Source of the DNA: Promethearchaeota archaeon
GTDB taxonomy: Archaea > Asgardarchaeota > Lokiarchaeia > Sigyniarchaeales > SOKP01
Length of the DNA stretch: 51,900 nt
Assembly: GCA_019058425.1 (NCBI GenBank)
Contig: JAHPYZ010000014.1
Location: 1-51,900, forward strand
Direction: 5' to 3'
In this document: positions 25,636 through 35,300 of the stretch, piece after piece
Layout: each line of letters opens with the position of its first letter
Position numbering within the stretch: position 1 is the first letter of the stretch
Notes under the pieces: model-generated
Databases searched by the model: none
Told to the model about the DNA's origin: nothing
Seen by the model: the letters and a program-made list of their open reading frames with translations, nothing else
Made by a program: the position numbers and the translations under genes

Positions 25636-26088
25636 TTATTTTTCGGGTAAAAATTTTTTAATATAATTTAAAAGATTGGCAAAAGCAATTGTTGCATTTT
25701 TAATTTCTTCTGTTCTATTATATAGATCGCCAGAAAGGTTATCTCTTAAGAAATCAATTATTTCCTTTAAAGTCATTTTATTACTTAACCATACATAAGC
25801 TACTAGAGCTTCAACAGTATCAGCAAGATCATGAGCATTTGCTCTTGTTTTGGCATAATTTTTCATATCAGCATCTTTTAAGGCTACTTCTAACACATTT
25901 TTACTTACTTTTTTTCCTGTTCTAATAATCTTATCATTTTGATTGTTTTTAGTTAAGAATATAGATTTTGCGACAGAATAAGCTAAATTTACTATTGCAT
26001 CACCGATTTTAGCCAAACCCTTATCGGTACCAATATTCTTTTGTGATTTATTTAGATTTAAATCTTTTATTAAAAACTCGTAATTCAT
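25636..26088 (-). CDS. Archaeal RNase III-like protein
   Basis: The 150-residue protein resembles the archaeal family with a single RNase III fold. Signature parts are LAKIGDAIVNLAYSVAKSIF, GKKVSKNVLEVALKDADM and HDLADTVEALVAYVWL, the last being the E-x-x-x-A-Y-like helix of the fold. No double-stranded-RNA-binding domain is present. Activity is unproven. Position next to Csl4 (exosome) and Rpo11 points to RNA processing. Confidence 0.7.
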   Translation of the reverse strand: MNYEFLIKDLNLNKSQKNIGTDKGLAKIGDAIVNLAYSVAKSIFLTKNNQNDKIIRTGKKVSKNVLEVALKDADMKNYAKTRANAHDLADTVEALVAYVWLSNKMTLKEIIDFLRDNLSGDLYNRTEEIKNATIAFANLLNYIKKFLPEK

Positions 26089-26144
26089 TAAGATAAGTTG
26101 AATTTAGGATTCTTATAAAGTTTTATAAATTAGAAAGTGAAGTT

Positions 26145-26636
26145 TTAGATTAGTTTTTGAAAAAGTTTCTTAACTTCGATTACTTCTTCTCTTAGTAATT
26201 CAATCCCTTTATGTAGAATATCTTTGATCTTGTAATTTTTTTCAAGACGGATAAATATGGTAGCAGGTTCTAGTTTAGTATATTTATATGCTGCTAAATT
26301 GACACCCTCAATAGTTAATAAATGTTTTACTAGAATATTACAGAATCCATGTGATTGACCTTCAACAAATAATTCATAGTCATTATCTCCAACACCCTTT
26401 TTTATTTCGAGATTAAGATATTTATAATCAGGAAATCTAGGTTCTTCTTCGATTTCAAATTCCATATCTTCCTCTTCTTCACCTTCTTCAAGTGAAGTCG
26501 GAGCGTCAGCATCTTTTTTTTCTTTTATTTTAGGGTAAACACTCTCAATTTCATCATCTTCCAAGAATTCATCTACGAAATCATCAAGTTCTTCTTCATC
26601 ATTTTCAGTTGGTTTGACAGCTTTTTTTTTTGCCAT
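26145..26636 (-). CDS. rpo11: RNA polymerase subunit Rpo11 (RpoL) with long acidic N-terminal extension
   Basis: Assembly subunit of archaeal RNA polymerase, pairing with Rpo3. The C-terminal about 90 residues form the Rpo11 fold: YELFVEGQSHGFCNILVKHL, EGVNLAAYKYTKLEPATIFI, and a final helix LREEVIEVKKLFQKL. Before it lies an acidic, probably disordered extension of about 65 residues (DEEELDDFVDEFLEDDEIE, EEGEEEEDMEFEIEEE) after a basic MAKKKAVKP start. Typical archaeal Rpo11 is about 90-100 aa without this. ATG 26636 has TTAGGAG 9 nt upstream and is better than the longer frame from 26729. Confidence 0.88.
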   Translation of the reverse strand: MAKKKAVKPTENDEEELDDFVDEFLEDDEIESVYPKIKEKKDADAPTSLEEGEEEEDMEFEIEEEPRFPDYKYLNLEIKKGVGDNDYELFVEGQSHGFCNILVKHLLTIEGVNLAAYKYTKLEPATIFIRLEKNYKIKDILHKGIELLREEVIEVKKLFQKLI

Positions 26637-26732
26637 AATTATTACTCCTAATGCTAAGGGTTTAATAACTTTAATAAAGAATATACAAAATAAAATAAAT
26701 TTTTTATGGTTTTCTAAAAAAAACCTCAATTC

Positions 26733-26951
26733 TCATAAATATTGATTTGCTAAATCTTTTAATCTTTCAGTTGCTAAGTGTTGAAGATCTTTTGAGCCGA
26801 AAAGAGTGACTTTTATACTTTTTCCTTCAACGGAAACATTAAGACTAAGATAATTTACTTTTTTCTGAATATTTTCAAGAAATTTCACTACATTTTCCAA
26901 TGAGCCACTATTATTATAGAAATGTATAACCTTTTTTCCTGTTTTTCTCAC
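26733..26951 (-). CDS. Small conserved-context protein of unknown function
   Basis: A 72-residue protein between Csl4 and Rpo11 on the same strand. It has a basic N-terminus, one helix (LENVVKFLENIQKK), two strands (LSLNVSVEGKSIKVTLFGS) and a C-terminal helix (LQHLATERLKDLANQYL). This alpha-beta-beta-alpha layout is weakly like the KEOPS subunit Pcc1 (which also has v-x-G-x-x-l-x-i), but I cannot claim homology. Operon position suggests RNA or transcription work. Confidence 0.6.
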   Translation of the reverse strand: MRKTGKKVIHFYNNSGSLENVVKFLENIQKKVNYLSLNVSVEGKSIKVTLFGSKDLQHLATERLKDLANQYL

Positions 26952-26988
26952 TAATAAACACTTAATTTAGTCAAAATAAAAATGAGAT

Positions 26989-27588
26989 TTAAAATCTTAA
27001 ATTATTAGTTACATTTCCATAATCATTGGCAAGTTTTCTGCTCTCGACGTTTCCACACCGTTCACATTTTAATTTATTATAGCCAATTTTACTTAGAGGA
27101 TTTCCGCAGATGACACAATCGGCATATATGACTCCAAGATGTTTTCCAGTAGTACTTAATTTATATTCATTATATTCTTGTTGTACAACCCGCGCACGAA
27201 CAATATCTGTTATTTGAAACGCATCATGTATTTTTTCGACGTACTTGTCTGAAATCTGTGAAACATGGATGTTTCCAAAATAATTTGAATTAAAATGTAT
27301 TTTTTTATTGATTGTATAAAAACTAATACCAACTGAATACAAACGTAAGAAAAGAATAACACCAATAACAGTATCTCCGATCTTAACAACTTTTCGATCT
27401 TTTTCCTGATGCGTACTTATTTCGATTTTTCTCTCTTTATTGTCTACAGTAATTAGACCTGTCTTAGTTGCATATATCTTTCCTTCTTTTGTGAATGTGG
27501 ATTGTTTATCAGGGAGGAATTCTTCCACCACTCCAAGATAATCACCAGTAACAATAATATCTCCGTCCTTTGGCGATTTTTTACTCAA
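26989..27588 (-). CDS. csl4: Exosome RNA-binding subunit Csl4
   Basis: Cap protein of the archaeal RNA exosome, recruiting RNA and DnaG. The N-terminal domain (DGDIIVTGDYLGVVEEFLPD) is followed by an S1 domain (KIGDTVIGVILFLRLYSVGI, GNIHVSQISDKYVEKIHDAF, DIVRARVVQ) and a C-terminal zinc ribbon (CVICGNPL, CERCG). All three parts are complete in 199 aa. It heads the operon Csl4 / 72-aa protein / Rpo11 / RNase III-like / DUF99. Confidence 0.95.
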   Translation of the reverse strand: MSKKSPKDGDIIVTGDYLGVVEEFLPDKQSTFTKEGKIYATKTGLITVDNKERKIEISTHQEKDRKVVKIGDTVIGVILFLRLYSVGISFYTINKKIHFNSNYFGNIHVSQISDKYVEKIHDAFQITDIVRARVVQQEYNEYKLSTTGKHLGVIYADCVICGNPLSKIGYNKLKCERCGNVESRKLANDYGNVTNNLRF

Positions 27589-27702
27589 TTATATCAACAA
27601 TAGTTTTTTAATTTCTCAAACTCTTTCTAACTTAAATATATATTATTAAAAAAGATAAATAAATTTAATGCATTAATTTAAAAAGAGTAGCTATTTTTTC
27701 GG

Positions 27703-28347
27703 ATGAAGTTCAATAAAAAAGAATTAATCTCAATTATTCAAGATACAGAGACATTCATTAATCCTGATATAGAGTTAGAACAGTACTCAATAGATGCAAG
27801 ATGTGCTGTAGATATAATTTATTATGCAGGGTTTGAATATAATGATATCAAAAACGCATTCATTATTGATTTAGGTGCGGGAACAGGAAGACTCTCAATT
27901 TCAAGTGCTTTTTTCAATGCAAGCTATGTTCTTAGTGTTGATATTGATATGAATGCCCTTAGTATTCTAAAAAGGAACATTCTTAATCTTGATTTAGCAC
28001 AAGTTATTTTTCCCATCTGTGCTGATATTGATTATCTTGAAATCTCAAAGAAGAATTTGCCCAAAAGTATGAAAATTACTACAATTATGAATCCTCCATT
28101 TGGAGTACAGACAAAGTTTGCAGATAGATCTTTTTTAGAAAAAGCCTTTAATTTTTCAGATATTGTATATTCCATTCATTTAGCAAATGAAAAGGTCCAA
28201 AAATTTATTTTGAAATATATAAAGAAATTTCCGTGGAAAATCGATAATTTGTTACCTTTTAATATGGTTTTAGAAAGAACCTTTCCATTTCATAGTCAAA
28301 AAACTAAAATTATTAATGTAAATGTATATAGATTTGTTAAAAAATAA
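27703..28347 (+). CDS. METTL5-like RNA N6-adenine methyltransferase
   Basis: Rossmann-fold SAM-dependent methyltransferase. Motif I is IIDLGAGTGRLSISSAFF, the acidic residue after strand 2 is in VLSVDIDMNAL, and the catalytic motif is NPPFGVQTKFADRSFLEKAF. NPPF with F-G-x-x-x-x-x-x-D-x-x-F-L and the following IVYSIH is the pattern of METTL5 and its archaeal relatives, which make m6A in small-subunit rRNA. The upstream ELEQYSIDARCAVDIIYYA matches the E-Q-Y segment that precedes the domain. Substrate is inferred from family. It is divergent from csl4. Confidence 0.8.
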   Translation: MKFNKKELISIIQDTETFINPDIELEQYSIDARCAVDIIYYAGFEYNDIKNAFIIDLGAGTGRLSISSAFFNASYVLSVDIDMNALSILKRNILNLDLAQVIFPICADIDYLEISKKNLPKSMKITTIMNPPFGVQTKFADRSFLEKAFNFSDIVYSIHLANEKVQKFILKYIKKFPWKIDNLLPFNMVLERTFPFHSQKTKIINVNVYRFVKK

Positions 28348-28369
28348 TAAAATAAATATAAAATTTAGA

Positions 28370-28471
28370 TTAGATAAAGTTTTTCCATGAATCTAAATTT
28401 TTTGGATATTTAGCATTCTCTCCTAAGTACTCTTCAATTCTTAGTAACTGATTGAACGTGGCACAATAATA
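28370..28471 (-). pseudogene. Remnant of a second enolase 3' end
   Basis: In the gap after the methyltransferase gene the minus strand reads FNQLLRIEEYLGENAKYPKN followed by LDSWKNFI and a stop at 28370-28372. The intact enolase downstream ends YNQLLRIEEMLGNNAIYPKR, LDSWKDFQ. About 21 of 26 aligned residues agree from NQLL onwards. The frame is closed by a TGA a few codons upstream and nothing enolase-like is seen before NYYCATF. It is a C-terminal fragment only, with no start. It lies about 400 nt from the end of the intact gene, in the same orientation. Confidence 0.85.
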
Positions 28472-28556
28472 ATTACTAATGTTTTTCTCCCTTCTTCATT
28501 AAATACTTTCAATTTATTTTTAATTTAAGTATAAAAAATTACAATTGTGATATTAT

Positions 28557-28859
28557 TTGAGCGATTATGGAAACGATTGGGATTATAATGGTGAACTTAA
28601 TGAAAAAGATGAAGAAATAGATGAAAATAGAAATGAAGGAACGAAATTGGAAGAAAAAAATAAAGATTTTAATCCGAATGAAGAAACTGAAGCCTATTAT
28701 CCTACAGATAATAGGCTAAAAAATTTATGGGTTTGCGAAAATGAAAAGGAGCATCAATCAATCCAAAGTTCTTTATTGACCTTTGTAGATGAATTGCTGA
28801 AATCTGATCTTATTTCTTTTGAGAATGGTGAATATAAAATAAAAGTTAAAAATAAATAA
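28557..28859 (+). CDS. Small acidic protein of unknown function
   Basis: A 100-residue ORF from TTG 28557. The first half is very acidic and probably disordered (NEKDEEIDENRNEG, NEETEAYYPTDN). The second half has a helix-rich stretch with HQSIQSSLLTFVDELLKSDL and a final basic IKVKNK. No family is recognised. It is flanked on both sides by enolase 3' ends in the opposite orientation (a remnant on the left, the intact gene on the right), so it sits between the arms of an ancient duplication. Confidence 0.55.
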   Translation: MSDYGNDWDYNGELNEKDEEIDENRNEGTKLEEKNKDFNPNEETEAYYPTDNRLKNLWVCENEKEHQSIQSSLLTFVDELLKSDLISFENGEYKIKVKNK

Positions 28860-28868
28860 TATTAGTTA

Positions 28869-30173
28869 TTATTGAAAATCTTTCCAAGAGTCCAGTCTTT
28901 TTGGATAAATCGCGTTATTCCCTAGCATTTCTTCTATTCTGAGTAGCTGGTTGTACTTACAATTTCTGTCCGAGCGTGCCGTTGCACCTGTCTTCATTTG
29001 CCCTGTACATAATCCGACCGCTAAATCTGCAATAAATGGATCTTCTGTTTCACCAGAACGATGCGAAACCATAACATTAAACCCATTATCAAAAGATAAC
29101 TTAGCTGCATTTATCGCTTCAGTTAAAGAACCGATTTGATTCACTTTTAATAACAATGCATTCCCTGACTTTTCATTAATCGCCTTTTCAAGAATCTTAA
29201 TATTTGTTACTGTGATATCATCATCCACAATTTGAATACTTTTATCAACTTTTGCAGTTAAATTCGAGAAGTTCCTAAAATCTTTTTCATCAAATGGATC
29301 CTCAATGGATTTGAAAGGATATTCATGGATGAGATCCATATAGTATTCCAATAGCTCTTCCTCGGAAAGTTTTTTACCATCAATATTATAAGATTCTTCC
29401 TCATAAAATTCACTTGCAGCAGCGTCCATTCCCAATACAAAATCAGTGCCCATAAGAAAACCCGCAGATTCAATTGCTTCAATTATTATGTCTATAGCTT
29501 CTGAAGTTAACGTTAAATTTGGAGCAAATCCCCCCTCATCCCCCACATTAATTGCAGAAGGGCCATACTTCTTTGCTAGTAGTTTCTTTAATGTTTGATA
29601 TACTTCAGCGACATTTTGTATTGCTTGAGAAAAAGAATTAGCACCTACTGGTAAAACCATAAATTCTTGGATTGATAAATTGTTACCTGCATGCTCACCA
29701 CCATTGATAATATTACAGCATGGAAGAGGAAGTAAATAGTCATCTCGAGATTTATTATATGCCAAATTATAGAGATGTTCAAACAAGGGCACTTCTAATA
29801 ATTTTGAAGCCAATTTTGCTACTGCTAATGAAACAGATAAAATCGCATTAGCACCTAAATTACTTTTATTTTCAGTGCCATCAATAGAAATCATTTCTTC
29901 ATCAATTTTTGTTTGTCCTCGAACATCAAAACCTAATAACTTCTTTCCTATTATCTCATTTACATTATTTACTGCCTTTAATACATGTTTCCCCATGAAC
30001 GCTTTTCCCTCATCTCGCAATTCAAGTGCCTCTAAAACACCGGTTGATGCTCCAGAAGGAACAGCTGCCCTAGAATATTCCTTTCCCGCATATACATCTG
30101 ATTCAACAGTTGGATTACCTCTTGAATCTAAAATCCATCTAGAATTAATTTTAGTAATTTTATAATCAGTCAT
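28869..30173 (-). CDS. eno: Enolase
   Basis: Interconverts 2-phosphoglycerate and phosphoenolpyruvate in glycolysis/gluconeogenesis. The 434 residues match the family. Signatures present are SRGNPTVESDVY, VPSGASTGVLEALELRD, NIINGGEHAGNNLSIQEFMV, the metal-binding D/E/D positions (LGMDAAASEF, SIEDPFDE, IVDDDIT) and the catalytic-lysine strand LLKVNQIGSLTEAI plus SHRSGETEDPFIADLAVG. It converges on the small acidic gene with 9 nt between. Confidence 0.97.
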   Translation of the reverse strand: MTDYKITKINSRWILDSRGNPTVESDVYAGKEYSRAAVPSGASTGVLEALELRDEGKAFMGKHVLKAVNNVNEIIGKKLLGFDVRGQTKIDEEMISIDGTENKSNLGANAILSVSLAVAKLASKLLEVPLFEHLYNLAYNKSRDDYLLPLPCCNIINGGEHAGNNLSIQEFMVLPVGANSFSQAIQNVAEVYQTLKKLLAKKYGPSAINVGDEGGFAPNLTLTSEAIDIIIEAIESAGFLMGTDFVLGMDAAASEFYEEESYNIDGKKLSEEELLEYYMDLIHEYPFKSIEDPFDEKDFRNFSNLTAKVDKSIQIVDDDITVTNIKILEKAINEKSGNALLLKVNQIGSLTEAINAAKLSFDNGFNVMVSHRSGETEDPFIADLAVGLCTGQMKTGATARSDRNCKYNQLLRIEEMLGNNAIYPKRLDSWKDFQ

Positions 30174-30274
30174 ACAAATCTTAATGTTTTTTATTAGATA
30201 TGAATAATAATAAAGAATAAAGTAAATTTAATTCTTAATATAATTATAAAAAATTTAAAATATCTCCAAAAAAT

Positions 30275-31240
30275 ATGTCTTTTGAGCATAGACCTTGGGT
30301 AGAGAAATATCGACCAAGAGTATTAGATGACGTTGTAAATCAAAAAGGAATTATAAAACGATTAAAACAATTTGTAAATGATAAGTCTATGCCTCATCTA
30401 ATTTTTGCGGGTCCAGCAGGAACAGGGAAAACAACCTCTGCCTTAGCAATGGTAAGAGAATCATATGGACGAAAAATGGCCGTTAATAGGACTTATTTAG
30501 AATTAAATGCTAGCGATGCTCGAGGTATTGATGTAATCCGAACATATATTAAAGATTTCGCAAAAGCACGACCTCCTATTGATGTTTCATATAAGATTTT
30601 AATTTTAGATGAAGCTGATAATATGACAGCACCTGCTCAACAAGCTTTAAGGCGAACAATGGAAAAGTATACTAGAAACTGTAGAATGATATTGATCTGT
30701 AATTACTCTAATAAAATTATTCCTCCAATCCAATCTAGGTGTGTAGTATTTAGGTTTGCCTCTTTAAATAATGAAGATCTAAAAAATAGAGTAAAATTTG
30801 TAGCTAAGCAAGAAGATATTACTTTAACTCCTGGAGGTTTAAATGCAATAGCTGATGTATCTCGAGGTGATTGCAGACGTGCTATAAATTATTTACAATC
30901 TTGTGGGACTATATCTAAAAAGATTGATCAAGATATTGTTTTTCGTGTAGCTGGGGAGGTTCCACCTGACAGAATAAGAAAAATATTAGTAACTGCAATA
31001 GAAGGGCAATTACAGTTATCTATCCAACTTCTAAATGATCTAATCAAAGAATACGGTCTTTCTGGGCAAAATATTATAAAGAATTTACACAGAGAGATTT
31101 ATGACTTAAAGACTTCCGAAGAGATTAAAATAGAATTGACAAAATTGTTAGCTGAATTTGAATATAGATTAAGTCAAGGGGGAACTGAGGAAATTCAATT
31201 ACAAGCGCTTTTAGCAAAAATAGTTCTTCTTAGCGATTAA
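30275..31240 (+). CDS. rfcS: Replication factor C small subunit
   Basis: Clamp-loader AAA+ ATPase that opens PCNA. Starts SFEHRPWVEKYRPRVLDDVV. Walker A GPAGTGKTT, Walker B LILDEADNMT, sensor 1 in MILICNYSNKIIPPIQSRC with the SRC motif, and sensor 2 GDCRRAINYLQ are intact. Length 321 aa is typical, and no intein is present. The large subunit gene is not in the window. Divergent from enolase. Confidence 0.97.
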   Translation: MSFEHRPWVEKYRPRVLDDVVNQKGIIKRLKQFVNDKSMPHLIFAGPAGTGKTTSALAMVRESYGRKMAVNRTYLELNASDARGIDVIRTYIKDFAKARPPIDVSYKILILDEADNMTAPAQQALRRTMEKYTRNCRMILICNYSNKIIPPIQSRCVVFRFASLNNEDLKNRVKFVAKQEDITLTPGGLNAIADVSRGDCRRAINYLQSCGTISKKIDQDIVFRVAGEVPPDRIRKILVTAIEGQLQLSIQLLNDLIKEYGLSGQNIIKNLHREIYDLKTSEEIKIELTKLLAEFEYRLSQGGTEEIQLQALLAKIVLLSD

Positions 31241-31311
31241 TGAACTTTTAACACATTTTACAACTTAAAAATTTTGTTAATACACTAACCATTCTACTGC
31301 TTGATTTTACC

Positions 31312-32151
31312 CTATGTATCATCAAGAATTATTTCAAAAAATTGCTTTTTAAAATTATTGAGTAATCCTTGTTTTATAAAATACTTATCCATCCTATTCT
31401 TTGATGTAGGATCTATGAAGAACTCAATTTTATCATCATAAATAATATCCCATAATATTACTCCTTTAGGTTCTGCAGGTTGATAAGAATGAAATTTTGA
31501 ATTATCCAAGAGCTCCATAAAATCTTCAAAATGAATCTCCCCGAGACCTAATTCAATAATCTTTTTAACCATACGTCTTATTTGTTGCCGAAGAAATCCT
31601 TTACTCTTAAAATCAAAAATAATGAAATCTTTAATTAATGATAGTTTCACACATTCCATGGTTCTTTCTGTACTCAATTCCTCTTTTCCTCTTTTTGAGA
31701 AATTGATAAAATCATGATGTCCAATTAATTCTTTACAAGCTCTTTCCATTAAATCAAGATTAACAGAAAATTGCTTTTGGAGGGTAGTAAGAGGTGTAGC
31801 TATAATATATTTATAATGTCGTAAAATAGCATTAAATCTTGATGAAAAATCTATAGGAACTTTTGAAAATGCCCAAATTCCTATATCTTCAGGAAGAGAA
31901 GAATTAATTTCCATTAGGATTGGTTTTTTTTCTGGGATAAATGAGAAACAAGCACCTCTAGCAGATACAAATCTATCTGTTCGACTCGCAAATTCAAAAC
32001 CAGAGTCTTTAATATTCCTAATATATCCTTTTTCAATCAGTATCTTTAAAATACATTCTTCAATGGTAAAATACCCATCTTGCCTTTGAGATCCATAATA
32101 CTTTTCAGAACCTATATAATAGATTTTAAAGATATATCTACTTCTTACCAT
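31312..32151 (-). CDS. truA: tRNA pseudouridine synthase A (TruA family)
   Basis: Isomerises uridines 38-40 in the tRNA anticodon stem-loop. Starts RYIFKIYYIGSEKYYGSQRQ and carries the catalytic aspartate in FASRTDRFVSARG. Further signatures are SSRFNAILRHYKYIIATPL, LIGHHDFINFSKR and KGFLRQQIRRMVKKIIELG. I chose ATG 32151 since the family normally starts just before the R-Y-x-F-K strand; GTG 32172 would add seven residues. 279 aa. Convergent with rfcS. Confidence 0.92.
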   Translation of the reverse strand: MVRSRYIFKIYYIGSEKYYGSQRQDGYFTIEECILKILIEKGYIRNIKDSGFEFASRTDRFVSARGACFSFIPEKKPILMEINSSLPEDIGIWAFSKVPIDFSSRFNAILRHYKYIIATPLTTLQKQFSVNLDLMERACKELIGHHDFINFSKRGKEELSTERTMECVKLSLIKDFIIFDFKSKGFLRQQIRRMVKKIIELGLGEIHFEDFMELLDNSKFHSYQPAEPKGVILWDIIYDDKIEFFIDPTSKNRMDKYFIKQGLLNNFKKQFFEIILDDT

Positions 32152-32367
32152 TAACTTAGTAAAAATTTTCACTTACCATTATATTTTTCAATAACTATAA
32201 AAATTTAAAAAAATCCTCTATTAACTATCAACTCCAATCAAGATTTTTTGAATATTACTAATGTGTTAGATTAAAGAATAACATTTTAATCTTAAGCATT
32301 TTTTTTATATTCAAAATTAAATTATGGGTATTAACATAGTTAGTAATTAAGTATCAAATGAAAAATC

Positions 32368-35300
32368 ATGGCTAAGATCCTCTCCTCATTAAGAAATTTC
32401 CGTGATCGGCTCAGAATAGCAATATCCGTGAAAACATCTAATATCTTATTTTTTATAGCAATATTTTTACTTGTAACTTTAGCTATCATTATCAGATGCA
32501 GCCCTCTTATCAGAGGGATAAATCTAATTAAAGCATTTGATCCTTGGATCCAATATTATAATGCAGAATATTTAAATACTCATTCTATTTATGAATATTT
32601 CAATTGGACTGATTATAAAAGCTGGTATCCCCAAGGTTTTTATAGAGGTGGATTAAGACCAGGGTTGACATTCACTGTAGTAGCTATTTATAATGTTTTT
32701 CAATTTATTGGAGTGCCAATTTCATTATATGATGTTTGTTTTTATTTCCCCGCATTCATGGGAGGAATAACTGTATTAGCCATGTATTTTTTGGGAAAAG
32801 AAGTCCACAGTCGCGGTACTGGGTTATTTGCTGCGTTTTTCATAGCGTTCAGTCCGGGTTACCTACAACGAACTACTGCTGGATTTTTTGATAATGAGAC
32901 AATTGGGGTTTTTGCTACATTAATGACTTTCTTATTCTTTTTAAAAGCAATAAGGACTGGAAAATTCTCTCATTCTGTTATCGGAGGGATATTTTTAGGT
33001 TATTTATCACTAAGTTGGGGGGGATATCAATTTGTTTATTTAGTAATCCCTATCATATGTTTTATCTTAATTTTAATGAAAAAATATAATGAAAATGTTT
33101 TAATAGCGTATGCTGGAGTACAAGGAACAGGATTACTTATTTTTTCGTTATATTCAAAATTTAAATATGACGGTTTATTTACAAGTTTGGATTTAGGAGG
33201 AATATTTTTTCTAACTATCGTATTAGCAATTTTTCATGTCATTCACACTAAAAAAAATGAACATCCTAACTTTTATAATAATTTAATTATTGGTTTAAAG
33301 TGGATGGCTATTCCAACAATTTTAGTGTTTGCAATATTACTTTGGATAGCTCCCGAAATATTACCTTTTAATTTTGGTGGTCGCTTTTTGACCATTTTAA
33401 ATCCATTATTCCGTGAGGATATTGCACTTGTCGCTTCAGTTGCCGAGCAAATGCCAAGTCCTTGGAGTGTATTTTATTATAATACATTAATTCCGTTAAT
33501 ACTTGTACCTTTAGGGGTATATTTCTGTATAAAGAGATCAAATGCTGCTGATATCCTCGTAATAACATTTATTACCTTAATGTATTACTTTACAGGAAGT
33601 ATGATTCGGATTATTTTAATCTTTGCTCCAGCGGCGGCATTAGCAGGTGCTTATGGATTAACCAGTATTTTAAAAATTTTTGGTAGTTTTTTAGGAGAAA
33701 GAAAAGTTGGAGTAAGTAGAAAAAGGAAAAGACAGTTAAAAGGAACTTTAGGATCATCAGAAGTATTTGTCATTTATGTTGTTATAGGATTTTTGTGTAT
33801 TTCTCAAGTTGTTCATACAACAAATATTGCTATTGATCAAATGTCATATGCTCAAATGCAACCCGGTGGATTTTTACATGATTGGGAAGCATCTTTAACT
33901 TGGATGCAAAATAATTTAGAAGGAACCGATGTAGTGGTATCCTGGTGGGATTATGGTTACTGGCTTACTCCAGTGGGGAATGTGACTACAGTTAATGACA
34001 ATGCTACAAAAAATTCAACAAGAATAGGTTTGACAGGAATGGCAATGATGCAAACCAATGAGATTTATAGTGCTAAAGCATTTCGGGCGTTAAAAGCAGA
34101 TTATGTTTTAGTATATTTTGGATTTCTATATACAGGATTAGGTGGTGATGAAGGAAAATGGACTTGGATGGTAGATATTTGTAATGATAACTATGCTAAC
34201 TATCTTAGAATGGGATTTGAAGAAGATAACTGGGCTGAAAATTCTGTCTTCAATGTTAATGAATACCGTAATGTAACTACTGGCCTAATGGAAGAGAAGT
34301 GGTTCCAAAGTCAATTAGTTAAATTAATGTTTAATGGTGAACCAACCACAGATAGTACCGAATACAACGAGCTTGACAGGAATTATGCTCGCGAGATAAA
34401 TAGGAGAGAGCTTGCTGACGGCAGCTTATGGGTAGATCATATCCCCGCAAATGGGGATTACAGATCAAATGTTTTTATTCCAACATATATCTCTCAATTT
34501 GGCTTAGTAAAGCTATATAAAATAGACTATACTGTATTAGATTCAAGTTTTACCATCAAAAATGCAGAGGTTTTTGATAATGGATATGCTACATTTAAAC
34601 TGAAAAATACAGGTACAAAGGATTTATATGTTAAAGATATCAATGTTAATGGTGAGAATTATCCATTCACTATGAGTAATAAAACCCATATCCTTAGTGA
34701 TGGAAGTGAAGAATTGGTTTGGTTAGATCTAAAAGATGCAGATTTCCAAAAAGATGATGTTGCTAAAATAAATGTATCAGTACGATCAGAAGAATTTAGT
34801 GGAAAAAACTATGATTTTTCGAATTCTACAAGTAATTTATTTGTAAAAGAAGCTGTGGAGGGAAATGTAAGGATTAATAAGGAGAATACTATAGTAATTC
34901 AAAAAGATGCTTCTACTGTTGACATTTATCTTGAAGTAGAAAATAAAGGTGATTCAATTTCTGTGCTGGATAGATTTTACATAAATGATGATACTCCACA
35001 AAATAGATTGAATCAGACTACATATTTAAGTGGGTCTTCTATCTTAGATTCTGGAACAAAAGTAAATGTTCTAATATCAGATGTAGATACAAGCTTCTAC
35101 CCTATCAAGAAATATAATAAAATTGGGGTAGCTACACCAAATAATATATACGATGAAATTTTATTAACGTCAAATATAGAAAACTATTCTCTTTCAATTT
35201 TTAGTGAAGATCGGATTTTATCTCCTGAAGTATTGGCGACACTTACTAATAATTATAGAAAACATATCCCAATTGATTTTGAGAATTCATATGCGTATAC

